Source: JADJRH01 sp046351455
GTDB taxonomy: Bacteria; Myxococcota_A; Polyangia; Polyangiales; Polyangiaceae
NCBI GenBank assembly: GCA_046351455.1
Contig: JAXLYM010000005.1
Coordinates: 248,001 to 312,000, forward strand
Length of the DNA stretch: 64,000 nucleotides
Direction of reading: 5' to 3'
Shown: piece by piece, positions 34,093-42,800 of the stretch
Numbering within the stretch: position 1 is the stretch's first letter
Layout: each line of letters opens with the position of its first letter
Notes under the pieces: model-generated
The model's input: the letters and a program-made list of their open reading frames with translations, nothing else
What the model was told of the DNA's origin: nothing
The model's database searches: none
Made by a program: the position numbers and the translations under genes

Positions 34093-35295
34093 TCAGGCCG
34101 GGCAGCGGCCGGTCTTGGCGTGGGCTTCGAAATCTTCGGGGAAGAGGCGGAGCGCGGAGAGCGCGGGGGACGCGGCCATCTCGATGAGCGAGCAGTTTCC
34201 CTTGCCCTTCGTGAAGGCGGCGATCTTCTCCACCTGCGCGGCGTACTCCCCTGCTTCGCCCGCGGCGGCCTTCGCGAAGACCGCGGCGATCGTGGCCGTC
34301 TCCATGCGGCACGGCGGGCACTGGCCACATTGCGAGGCCTTGAAGAAGTCGGCGATCTTTGCCGCCCGCTCGACGATGCAAGCGCCCTCTTCCACGACGG
34401 AGAACCCGCCGCACCCGAGGTTCGATCCGGCCGCGCGCATGGCCTCGTGCGTCATCGGGGTATCGAGCGCCGAGCCCTTCAGGAAGGCGCTGGACAGGGC
34501 CGGCAGAATGGCCTTCACCGGGCGGCCTCCGCGCGTGCCGCCGCCGTATTTCTCGACGAGATCGCGCAGCGTGGTGCCGAGCGGCACCTCCACGATACCG
34601 GGCCTCGCGAAGCTCTCGTCGAGCGTGCACAGCATGGCTCCGGGCGAGAACCAGGAGGCGCCGTTCTTCACGATGCCGGGCACCCACGCGAGCGTCTCCA
34701 CGTTCTGCACGGTGGTGGGCTGTCCGTAGAGGCCCGCTTGCCCCGGATACGGCGGCTTCTTCCGCGGCCACGGCTTGCGGCCCTCGATCACCTCCAGCGC
34801 GGCCGTCTCTTCCCCCGCGACATACGTGGTCGGCGCGAGCGCGATCCGGAGATCGACGCCCGGGAACAGGCCCGCTGTCGTGGCCTCTTCGATGGCCCTC
34901 CTCGCGGACTCGATGGCGTCGACCATGTCCTCGATGAGGTAGAGGACGATCGACGTCGCGCCCGTCGCGAAGGCGCAGATCGCGGCCCCTTCGAGCACGC
35001 GGTGGGGCATCTTCGCGACGAGGAAGCGGTCCTTTCGACTGCCCGGCTCGTGCTCGCCGCCGTTCACGACCACGTGCTTCTTTTCGGCCGCGGCCGCGAG
35101 GCCGAGCTCCCACTTTCGCGCGACGGGGAAGCCGGCGCCCCCCCGCCCGCGAAGGCCGGAGTCGAGGAGGAGGCGAATCACCTCCTCCTGCGAGCCCGCG
35201 CGCGCCTTGGCGAGCGCCTCGTACCCGCCCGAAGAGCGGTAGTCGGCGAGCCACTCCGTGTCACCGTCCTCGGGGCGATTGAGCAGAAGTGCCAT
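34093..35295 (-). CDS. NuoF/HoxF-like NADH:FMN diaphorase subunit in the box cluster
   Basis: A 400-residue homologue of complex I NuoF. Visible motifs: the NAD-binding glycine-rich loop GLRGRGGAGFP (47-57), the FMN-site-like NGGEHEPGSRKDR (78-90), TYVAGEETAALEVIEGRKPWPRKKPPYPG, and the [4Fe-4S] cysteines 323, 326, 329 (CGQCPPC) and 368. It should oxidise NADH and pass electrons to an iron-sulfur partner. Directly upstream (9 bp) is a thioredoxin-fold [2Fe-2S] protein (NuoE-like half), then boxB. There are no other nuo or hydrogenase genes beside it. The context suggests it is the electron donor system for the BoxB di-iron epoxidase, in place of BoxA. That assignment is inference. Confidence 0.88.
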   Translation of the reverse strand: MALLLNRPEDGDTEWLADYRSSGGYEALAKARAGSQEEVIRLLLDSGLRGRGGAGFPVARKWELGLAAAAEKKHVVVNGGEHEPGSRKDRFLVAKMPHRVLEGAAICAFATGATSIVLYLIEDMVDAIESARRAIEEATTAGLFPGVDLRIALAPTTYVAGEETAALEVIEGRKPWPRKKPPYPGQAGLYGQPTTVQNVETLAWVPGIVKNGASWFSPGAMLCTLDESFARPGIVEVPLGTTLRDLVEKYGGGTRGGRPVKAILPALSSAFLKGSALDTPMTHEAMRAAGSNLGCGGFSVVEEGACIVERAAKIADFFKASQCGQCPPCRMETATIAAVFAKAAAGEAGEYAAQVEKIAAFTKGKGNCSLIEMAASPALSALRLFPEDFEAHAKTGRCPA

Positions 35296-35304
35296 GATCG
35301 GGGC

Positions 35305-35640
35305 TCAGAAGCCGGTGTCGAGCAGATCCCACACGATCTGCTCGACGTCCTTCGCGACCTTGCCGGTGAGGCGCTCCAGCGGCTTTCCGTCGCCGGTGAG
35401 GTGCTCCACGATCTCCGGCAGGTCCGCCTGCTTCACCTGGCTGTAGAACACGCGATCCGGGAAGAGGACCACGTTGATGCCGTGCTCGCACCCGCCGAAG
35501 CACGGGTATTTGCGGAGGCGGTTCTTGCCCTCCGGGTCCTTGTCGTGCAAGGCCTCGGCGAGCTCCGCGTGCAGCTCGATCGAGCCGCGCTCGCTGCAAT
35601 CCCCGCCCTCGCAAACGTAGACGAGCCTCTTCTTGTCCAT
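35305..35640 (-). CDS. Thioredoxin-fold [2Fe-2S] ferredoxin (NuoE-like)
   Basis: A 111-residue protein with the (2Fe-2S) ferredoxin/NuoE C-terminal fold. Four cysteines lie in two pairs, C10-x4-C15 (CEGGDC) and C47-x3-C51 (CFGGC), followed by EHGINVVLFPDRVFYSQV, the usual strand-turn-strand near the cluster. It is the natural partner of the downstream NuoF-like protein and would relay electrons from FMN to BoxB. It lies 22 bp after boxB and 9 bp before the NuoF-like gene, so all three are probably on one transcript. Confidence 0.88.
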   Translation of the reverse strand: MDKKRLVYVCEGGDCSERGSIELHAELAEALHDKDPEGKNRLRKYPCFGGCEHGINVVLFPDRVFYSQVKQADLPEIVEHLTGDGKPLERLTGKVAKDVEQIVWDLLDTGF

Positions 35641-35662
35641 GGGATAACGCGTCCGATCGTGG

Positions 35663-37075
35663 TCAGTGGAACTTGACGTATTCGAAATCGGTGGGCTTGT
35701 CGTGGATGCCGGCCGCGGGCGGAGCGACCCAGTTGGCGTACTTGCCCTGCTCGCGGACAGGCACCATGCACGACTGCACGTACGCGCGCTCCTCCTCCGT
35801 GGAGAACCACGAGTCGCGGCGCGACTCCCACTCGTCCTTGGAGAGCGGGTTGCCGTCCGGATCGTAGTATTTGCCGCCGTGAATGCCGATCTGCCGGTTG
35901 AAGCGGAGGCTCGGCAATTTGATCTTCTGGTCGATGTGGTGCTTCGCCAGCGTGCGGTTCCAGCGGTCGACGATGCGCACGCAGTCCGCGTGGTACGCGT
36001 CGAGCAGGAGCGCGTTCATCGCGCGGCGCAGCGGGATCTCCAGCGTGGTGAGCTTGTCGCCCTCGGCCACCTGCGTCGTGTAGATCTGCTCGAGCGCGCG
36101 CGGATCCTTGTAGAGGCCGTCGCCCTCGCGATAACGGCCCTTGAGGCCGCACGCGAAGGCCTCCGCCGCGTTCGAGGAGTCCTCTCCGCCGAAGAGGTCG
36201 TAGCTCGACGTGGACCAGTCGTTCACGAACTTCTGGATGACCTCGAGCGGAATGGCGCCCACGCTCTTGGGATCGATCCCCTGCTCCATCAGCTCCGCGG
36301 TGCGCTGCACGACGCGGCCGACGCCGTTCTCACCGACGGAGAGGTGGTGCGCCTCCTCCGTGAGCATGAACTGCGTGGAGCGCGCGAGCGGGTCGAAGCC
36401 GCTCTCCGCGAGGGCCGCGAGCTGGTATTTGCCGTCCCGATCCGTGAAGGCGGTGAAGCAGAAGAACGTGAGCCAGTCCTTCACCGGCTTGTTGAAGGCT
36501 TGCAGAATACGGGGATTGTCGGCGTTGCCGGAGCGGCGACGGAGAAGGTCTTCCGCCTCGTCCCGACCGTCGGCGCCGAAGTACTTGTGGAGGAGATAGA
36601 CCATCGCCCACAAGTGCCGTCCCTCTTCCACGTTGACCTGGAACAGGTTGCGGAGATCGATGAGCGAAGGGGCCGTGTGACCGAGGAGGCGCTGCTGCTC
36701 GACGCTGGCAGGCTCGGTGTCGGCCTGGGTCACGACGAGGCGGCGGAGGCGGTTGCGCAGCTCGCCCGGCACCACGTTCCACGCGGGCTGGCCGGTGGGG
36801 TCGCCGAAGTGGATCTTGCGGTCCGCCTCGGGCTCGGCCAGGAAGATGCCCCAGCGGTAGTCCGGCATCTTCACGTAATCGAAGTTGGCCCAGCCGCCTT
36901 TGCCGACGCCCACGGCCGTCCGGAGGTAGATGTCGTCCTCGCGGAAGTCGGAGGGGCCGCTCTCCCGCCACCAGGCCTGATACTTCGGCTGCCAGTGCTC
37001 CAGAGCGCGCTGCAGCTTCGGATCCGTCGCGAGATCGACGTTGTTCGGAATCTTCGCCGTGAGGTCAATCGCCAT
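35663..37075 (-). CDS. boxB: Benzoyl-CoA 2,3-epoxidase oxygenase subunit BoxB
   Basis: A 470-residue class I di-iron oxygenase of the usual BoxB length. Metal-ligand helices include EEGRHLW (about 150-156) and TEEAHHL (about 239-245), with further acidic ligands around 121-126 and 210. The C-terminal region SLRFNRQIGIHGGKYYDPDG is also characteristic. BoxB converts benzoyl-CoA, O2 and two electrons to 2,3-epoxybenzoyl-CoA in the cytoplasm, the key step of hybrid aerobic benzoate degradation. boxC lies upstream (213-bp gap), and the iron-sulfur and NuoF-like genes lie downstream. The normal reductase gene boxA is absent from the window. Confidence 0.95.
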   Translation of the reverse strand: MAIDLTAKIPNNVDLATDPKLQRALEHWQPKYQAWWRESGPSDFREDDIYLRTAVGVGKGGWANFDYVKMPDYRWGIFLAEPEADRKIHFGDPTGQPAWNVVPGELRNRLRRLVVTQADTEPASVEQQRLLGHTAPSLIDLRNLFQVNVEEGRHLWAMVYLLHKYFGADGRDEAEDLLRRRSGNADNPRILQAFNKPVKDWLTFFCFTAFTDRDGKYQLAALAESGFDPLARSTQFMLTEEAHHLSVGENGVGRVVQRTAELMEQGIDPKSVGAIPLEVIQKFVNDWSTSSYDLFGGEDSSNAAEAFACGLKGRYREGDGLYKDPRALEQIYTTQVAEGDKLTTLEIPLRRAMNALLLDAYHADCVRIVDRWNRTLAKHHIDQKIKLPSLRFNRQIGIHGGKYYDPDGNPLSKDEWESRRDSWFSTEEERAYVQSCMVPVREQGKYANWVAPPAAGIHDKPTDFEYVKFH

Positions 37076-37130
37076 AGAAGTACGGCTCCAGGGAGAGGGT
37101 GAAAGTCACTATCAGAGAGAAGACATGCGT

Positions 37131-37151
37131 GGGGGGCGCTCCCCCGGCGCC
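37131..37151. promoter_or_regulatory. Overlapping GC hairpins between boxC and boxB
   Basis: In the 213-bp boxC-boxB gap, GGGGG (37131-37136) can pair with CCCCC (37141-37145), or GGCGC (37135-37139) with GCGCC (37147-37151), but not both. No T-run follows on the transcribed strand. Such pairings arise easily in GC-rich DNA, so a role in differential expression of boxC and boxB is speculative. Confidence 0.25.
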
Positions 37152-37288
37152 CTCGCGGTGAATGCCAGTCGCCTGCGCGGAACGCGGCGCGAGCACCCCA
37201 GTCGAAACTCGATATGTAGGGCCCCCCGACCCTTGGAAACCCCCCCACTTCGTGAAAACGATACGTTCGAGTCAGGGATGCCCTGATC

Positions 37289-38923
37289 TCAGGTGCGGCG
37301 CCAGTCGAACTTCGGACGCTCGGGCTGGCCGTAGAGCTTGAGGGCGCCGCTCTCGCCGGTGGCGTTCGGGCGCGTGAAGATCCAGTTTTGCCAGGCGGTC
37401 AGTCGGCCGTAGATCTTGCTGTCCACGCTCTCGGGGCCGCAGTGGCGGAGAGAGGCTTCCATGCCGGTGAGCGAGTCCGGAGAGAGCGAGACGCGCTCTT
37501 CGATCGCGAGGCGGACGTCGTCCTCCCAGTCGATCTCGTCCGGCGCGACCGTCACGAGGCCCGCTTCCACCGCGGCGTCCGTGTCGAACTTGCCGCGGCC
37601 CTTCGCGAGCTTACTAGCGTGCTCCAGGTTGCCGTAGTGCCGCGCCTGGAGCCGCGTGAGGCCCGACGTCATCGGGAGCAATCCGTCGCTCAGCGCGCTG
37701 ATCGCGAAGTGCACCGGACGGCTCGCGTCGTTCAGCATGTAGACGCGGTCGGCGGAGAGGGCCATTTCGAAGAAGACGCCGCCGAAGGCGCTGCCCGGCT
37801 CCACGATCGCGAACATGCTCTTGGCCATGTTGTCGAGGCGGCGCATCACCCGGGCGGTGAAGAGCAAGGTCTCGTTCACGAGCCAGTCGGACTTGTTGTC
37901 CGCGAGGAAATCGCTCCACGCGACCACCTTGTCGATGTCGCCGACGCTCTTCACGAGGAGCAGGCCAATCTCTTCGTGGTCGAAGCGGAGGTGGCAGAGG
38001 GCGTCGTCCAGCTCTCGCATCGTGCGGAGGAACCAGCTCTCACTCCCCGCCTCGTGCAGGGCAGTCACCGAGGACGGCGGGCCCTCCTCCGGGCCCTTCA
38101 CCGTGAGCGTTCCGAGGCGGGACGCCGGGTCCAGCTCGACCGTGACGTTCTTGTATTCAAGCTTGTTGTCGGAGAATTTGCCGCCGATCGGGCCGAGCTT
38201 CACGCCCTTCGCAGACTCCTTGTTGGAGGGGGCCTTCGCGAGGGCCTTGGCCACGCGGTCGTTGATGCCGGCCTCCCACTTCGAGCGGGTGAAGTGAGCG
38301 TCGATCAGCTTCCAATCGAGGGCCTTCTTCGCCTTGCAGCCCTCCGCCGTCGTCGAGAAGACGTCCGCGAGGTCCCGCCGGACTCGGCGCTTGTCGACGA
38401 GGCGCGTCAGTCCGCCGGTGCCGGGGAGCACGCCGAGCAGCGGCACCTCGGGCAGGGAGACAGCGGAGTTGCCGTCGTCCACCAGGACGATCTCGTTGCA
38501 GGCCAGCGCCAGCTCGTACCCGCCGCCGGAGGCCGTGCCGTTGCAGGCGGAGATCCAGTACTGGCCGCTGCCCGCCGCCGCGTCCTCGATCGAACAGCGC
38601 GTCTCGTTCGTGTACTTGCAGAAGTTCACCTTGAAGGGGTGCGTCGACGACGAGAGCATCATGATGTTGGCGCCGGCGCAGAACACGTTGCCGAGCGCGG
38701 ACGAGACGACGACGACCTTCACCTCCGGGTGCTCGAAGCGGAGGCGCTGCACCGCGTCCGCGAGCTCGATATCCACGCCCAGGTCGTACGAGTTGAGCTT
38801 GAGGCGGTAGCCCGGGCGCTGCGGCTTGTCCTCCACGACGGCCATCACGAGCCGCGCGACGGCGCCGTCGATCGAGAGCTTCCAGTGAGTGTAGCGTTCC
38901 GGGGATGTCTCGAAGTCCGTCAT
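37289..38923 (-). CDS. boxC: 2,3-epoxybenzoyl-CoA dihydrolase (benzoyl-CoA-dihydrodiol lyase) BoxC
   Basis: A 544-residue protein made of two crotonase-like halves, the normal BoxC length. The ATG at 38923 gives MTDFETSPERYTHWKLSIDG, a typical BoxC start; the open frame upstream overlaps the regulatory gap. Family features include SALGNVFCAGANIMMLSSSTHPFKVNFCKYTNETR, the oxyanion-type CNGTASGGGYELALAC, and in the second half VEPGSAFGGVFFEMALSADRVYML. It opens the ring of 2,3-epoxybenzoyl-CoA with two waters, releasing formate and 3,4-dehydroadipyl-CoA semialdehyde. It is the first gene of the minus-strand box operon and is divergent from the boxR-type regulator, with 98 bp between them. BoxD and benzoate-CoA ligase are not in the window. 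Confidence 0.95.
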   Translation of the reverse strand: MTDFETSPERYTHWKLSIDGAVARLVMAVVEDKPQRPGYRLKLNSYDLGVDIELADAVQRLRFEHPEVKVVVVSSALGNVFCAGANIMMLSSSTHPFKVNFCKYTNETRCSIEDAAAGSGQYWISACNGTASGGGYELALACNEIVLVDDGNSAVSLPEVPLLGVLPGTGGLTRLVDKRRVRRDLADVFSTTAEGCKAKKALDWKLIDAHFTRSKWEAGINDRVAKALAKAPSNKESAKGVKLGPIGGKFSDNKLEYKNVTVELDPASRLGTLTVKGPEEGPPSSVTALHEAGSESWFLRTMRELDDALCHLRFDHEEIGLLLVKSVGDIDKVVAWSDFLADNKSDWLVNETLLFTARVMRRLDNMAKSMFAIVEPGSAFGGVFFEMALSADRVYMLNDASRPVHFAISALSDGLLPMTSGLTRLQARHYGNLEHASKLAKGRGKFDTDAAVEAGLVTVAPDEIDWEDDVRLAIEERVSLSPDSLTGMEASLRHCGPESVDSKIYGRLTAWQNWIFTRPNATGESGALKLYGQPERPKFDWRRT

Positions 38924-38963
38924 GGGCCCGGCAACCTGCTGCACCGGCAAACGAAAGTCAAGT

Positions 38964-39015
38964 AGTAAAGTGCAGGTTATGCGTTTACACACGGCATGAG
39001 GATGCAGTATAGTGC
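38964..39015. promoter_or_regulatory. Candidate BoxR operator region between boxC and the regulator
   Basis: Two imperfect inverted repeats lie in the divergent gap. One is GTAAA-N14-TTTAC at 38964-38987, containing TGCA. The other is GGCA-N16-TGCC at 38992-39015, containing TGCA near its centre. BzdR/BoxR-type repressors are known to bind TGCA-containing repeats. The region is AT-richer than its surroundings, fitting overlapping divergent promoters. Placement is by eye. Confidence 0.45.
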
Positions 39016-39021
39016 CGCGTC

Positions 39022-39816
39022 GTGACGGGAACGCCGAAAAAGAAAGCCTCTGAGAAGCCTGCACGCGCCGCGCAAACCCGGCGCCACGACGCGGCGGCGG
39101 ATCTGCTGCTGCGCGTGGGGACGCGCGTGCGGGCGCTGCGGAAGGAGCGCGCGTGGAGCCGGAAGGAGCTCGCGGCGCGCGCGGGCCTGTCGGAGCGGTT
39201 CCTGGCCCTCGTGGAGGACGGGACGGGCAACCCGTCGCTGCGCAGCCTCGTCGACATCGCGGAGGCCCTCAATACGACGCCGACTGCCCTGCTCGAACCG
39301 GGGAGTCGCATCGTCGCGTTGCTCGGGCTGCGCGGGGCCGGCAAATCGACGGTGGGGTGCGCGCTCGCGCAGAAGCTCCACGCCGACTTCATCGAGCTGG
39401 ACGGGCGCATCGAGGAGGCCGCGGGGCTGTCGCTCGCGGAGATCTGGGAGCTGCACGGAGAGGGCTATTATCGCGGGCTGGAGCGGGAGCTGCTCGCGAA
39501 CATCCTCGCGGACGGGCGGCCCGCGGTGATCGCGACCGGCGGCGGCATCGTGGCGGAGCCGGCGACGTGGGAGATGCTGCGGCGGAGCGCGCTCACGATC
39601 TGGCTCCGGGCGACGCCGCAGGAGCACTGGGACCGCGTCATCGCGCAGGGCGATCACCGGCCGATGGCGAACGATCCGCTCGCGATGGCGCGCCTGGAGA
39701 GCCTGCTCCACGAGCGAGAGGCCCAGTACCGGGAGGCCCGCTTCACCGTGGACACGTCCGGCGCCGACGTGAAGACCGTCGTCGCCCGCGTGGAGGCGAT
39801 CGTGCGAGGGGCCTAG
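39022..39816 (+). CDS. boxR: BoxR/BzdR-type regulator: XRE helix-turn-helix fused to a shikimate-kinase-like domain
   Basis: A 264-residue protein with a GTG start. Residues about 28-90 form an XRE-type helix-turn-helix (RVRALRKERAWSRKELAARAGLSERFLALVEDGTGNPSLRSLVDIA). Residues about 95-264 form a shikimate-kinase-like P-loop domain (GLRGAGKST, 102-110; ELDGRIEEAAGLSLAEIWELHGEGYYRGLE; IATGGGIV). This is the architecture of benzoyl-CoA-responsive BzdR/BoxR repressors, in which the kinase-like domain binds the CoA thioester instead of acting as an enzyme. It is divergent from boxC, which fits control of the box operon. It should not be read as aroK. Confidence 0.92.
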   Translation: MTGTPKKKASEKPARAAQTRRHDAAADLLLRVGTRVRALRKERAWSRKELAARAGLSERFLALVEDGTGNPSLRSLVDIAEALNTTPTALLEPGSRIVALLGLRGAGKSTVGCALAQKLHADFIELDGRIEEAAGLSLAEIWELHGEGYYRGLERELLANILADGRPAVIATGGGIVAEPATWEMLRRSALTIWLRATPQEHWDRVIAQGDHRPMANDPLAMARLESLLHEREAQYREARFTVDTSGADVKTVVARVEAIVRGA

Positions 39817-39818
39817 TC

Positions 39819-39833
39819 GAGACTGGCAGTCTC
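39819..39833. terminator. Hairpin between convergent genes
   Basis: GAGACT-GGC-AGTCTC is a perfect 6-bp stem with 3-nt loop in the 15-bp gap between convergent boxR and the PAS kinase gene. It lacks a clear T-run, so it is at best a weak bidirectional terminator. The loop side contains the recurring GACTGGCA word. Confidence 0.4.
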
Positions 39834-42800
39834 AGGCCGCGCGCGAGAGGCACTTTCGGACGGCGGCCGCGATGTCCGCGGGGCGAGAGGGCTTCTTCAA
39901 GAACACGATGCCGAGCGCGCCGAGATCGCCCTGCGTCACGAGATCCGCGCTGTAGCCGCTCGTCACGACGACGGGGAGATCGGGCCTCCCGGCGCGGAGC
40001 TTCCGCGCGAGATCGAGGCCGGACATGCCGCCCGGCATCACCATGTCGGTGAAGAGGAGATCGAACTGGCCCGAACAATGATCCCACGTCACGAGCGCTT
40101 CGGCGCCGCTCGACGCGGTGGTGACGCGGTATCCGGCGTGGGTCAGCAGGTTTTCGAGGGTCCTTCGCACGCTCGCGTCGTCCTCCACGAGGAGGATGGC
40201 CTCGCTCCCGCGCTCGATCGGGCGCGCCACGCTCGCGGGGGCCGCGCTCTCCGACGGGCCCTCTTCCCGCGCGGGCAAGTACACGCGGAACGTGCTGCCC
40301 TCTCCGACGCGGCTCTCCACGTCGATGAAGCCGCCGTGCTGCGCGACGATTCCATAGGTCGTCGCGAGGCCGAGGCCGGTGCCGCGGCCGACTCCCTTGG
40401 TCGTGAAGAACGGCTCGAAGATGCGCGCCATCGTCGTCTCGTCCATGCCAGTCCCGGTGTCGGTGACCTCCAGGCAGACGAAGGTGCCCGTCCGCCTCCG
40501 CGGGTCCGCGCGCACGTCGTCCTCTGAATACACCACGGTCCGCGTGCCGAAGCGCAGCTCGCCGCCGCCCTCCATCGCGTCGCGGGCGTTGACGGAGAGG
40601 TTCATGATCACCTGCTCCATCATGCCCGGATCCGCCTGCACGAGCGGCAGTCGGGCGGTGAGATCCGTCTTCACCGTGATGTCCTCTCCGAGGATGCGGA
40701 GGAGCATCCGGAGGAGGTTCTTCAAGGTCTCGTTCAGGTCGAGCGGCGCCTTCTGGATCACCGACTTTCGACTGAAGAGCAGGAGCTGCCGAGTCAGCGC
40801 CGCGGCGCGGTTCGCGAACGTCTCGATCTCGCGCAGGCCCTCGGCCACCTCCGGCGCGAGCGGGCCCTCGTCGAAGAGCACGCCGATCTGCATGATCATC
40901 GCGGCGAGGATGTTGTTGAAGTCGTGCGCGACGCCGCCCGCGAGGTGGCCAATCCCGTCGAGCTTCTGGGCCTCTCGCAGGTGGCGCTCCATCTCCAGGC
41001 GAAGGGAGATGTCGTGGGAGACGATCACGAAGTTCGTGATCCGGCCGGACGCGTCGCGCACCGGGGAAATCACCGCCTCTTCGTCGAATTGGGAGCCGTC
41101 CTTGCGCGCGTTCACGAAATGGCCGTGCCACACGTTGCCCTCGCGCACGCTCCGGCGCATCTCCTCGCGCACCTCGGGTTGGTTGATGTCGGGCCAGATC
41201 TCGCGCGCCGCTCTCCCCACGATCTCGTGCCGCGCGTAGCCCGTGAACCGCTCGAACGCCGGGTTCACGTACTGGACAGCCCCCTCGGTGTCGATGACGG
41301 CGACCATCTCGGTCGACTGCTCCACCACGGTCGCGAGCTGGGACATCTCGCGCTCGGCGTTCCGCCGTTCGGTGATGTCCTGATTGACGCCGCGGGTGCG
41401 GACCGTGCGGCCCTGTTCGTCCTTGATCGCGATGATCTTCACCGAGACGTACCCGACGCCGCCGTCCGCGTAGAGGATGCGGTGCTCGACGTGGCTCTCG
41501 TGCGAAGGCTCCTCGCTTCGAATCGCGGCCTCCACCTCCTTCCCGACGAGCGGCGCGTCCTCGGGGTGGCAGAAGCGGCGCGCGTACTCGCTTGATGACA
41601 ACGTGTATCCTCCAACGGCGTCGGCGGTCGTGTGGAGGAGGCTGTAGAAGTTGTCGTTGAAGGTGAATTCGTCTCGCTCGACGTCGTACTCCCAGTTCGC
41701 GGCGTTCGCGAGGCGGAGCGCGTCCGAGAGCTGCGCCTCGCTGCGGCGGAGCTGGCTCTCCGCCGCGGCCTGCGAATCCATGGCCCGGCGCGTGAGCCGC
41801 AGGGTGTGCTGGCGCCACACGGCGACCGTGCCGAGGAGCACGCACAGGGCCGCGAGGGCCGTGAGGCCGGTGATCGCGATCCCTTCGTCGCGGACCGACT
41901 GCCTCACCTCGTTCTGGTCCATCTTCGCGAGGACGATCCAGGGAGTGTCCGGGACGGCGGTGGCCACCGAGAGCACCGGCTCTCCGCGGTAGTCCATCCC
42001 CATCAAGGCGCCGCGCTGTCCGAGGACGACCGCGCGCACCGCCGGCACATCGAGCCGGGTGAGCGGCACCCTCAGCTCGAGCACCGCGTTGGGGCGGAAC
42101 CGCAATGGACTGAGGGCGATCACATCGTCGCCGTCGCGCCGGACCAGCACCGCCTCCGCGGTGTCGGACGGGACCGGCCAGCGCTGGAGGAGCGGGAAAA
42201 GGAAGCGATCCGGGTCGATCGTGAGCAACACCGCGCCGACGACGGCGCTCGTCGTCGCCCCTTCGGCCTCGACCGAGCCCCCGAGCGCGATCCGGAGCGG
42301 ACCGTCGGGAGCGGTGCGGTGGAGATCGGTGAACGTGACCTTCGGCGACTTCAGCGTCTCCGCCGCATGCGTATTCACGCACGGACGCCCTTCGAGCCCG
42401 CCCGCCGGCAACACGAGGACGGGCCGTGCGTCGGCGTCGAAGAGCGCGATCTCCGCATAGCCGTAGAGATGACGGAGCAACTCGAAGTAATGCGTCGCCT
42501 GGCCGCGAGCCTCGATGTCCACAGGATCGGCCAGGAGGCGCCGCAGGATCGGGTGCGTGCGCGCGATCTCCACGTCGCCCCGTCGCTCACCGAGCCAGCC
42601 GTCGATCTGCTCCACCTTGAGCCGGCTGACGCTGCCGAGCTCCTCCTCGGCGACGTGTTGGGCCTCCGCGCTCTCGTGGCGATACACGCCCATGCCGACC
42701 ACGGTGATGAGGCCGATGAAGCCGAGCGCCGGCGCCCAGAAACGAAGCGGAAACGTCCGCGCTCCGCGCGCGGGCGAGGATCGAGGGCCCCGCGGGGGGG

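Noticed and set aside
34093..35640. Fragment of a complex I (nuo) operon or bidirectional hydrogenase diaphorase
   Set aside because: Only the NuoF-like and [2Fe-2S] genes are present and they sit within the box operon; the hydrogenase 13 kb away has its own FAD/NAD subunit.
39022..39816. Shikimate kinase (aroK)
   Set aside because: The P-loop domain follows an XRE helix-turn-helix and the gene is divergent from boxC, so it is a BoxR-type regulator rather than a biosynthetic kinase.
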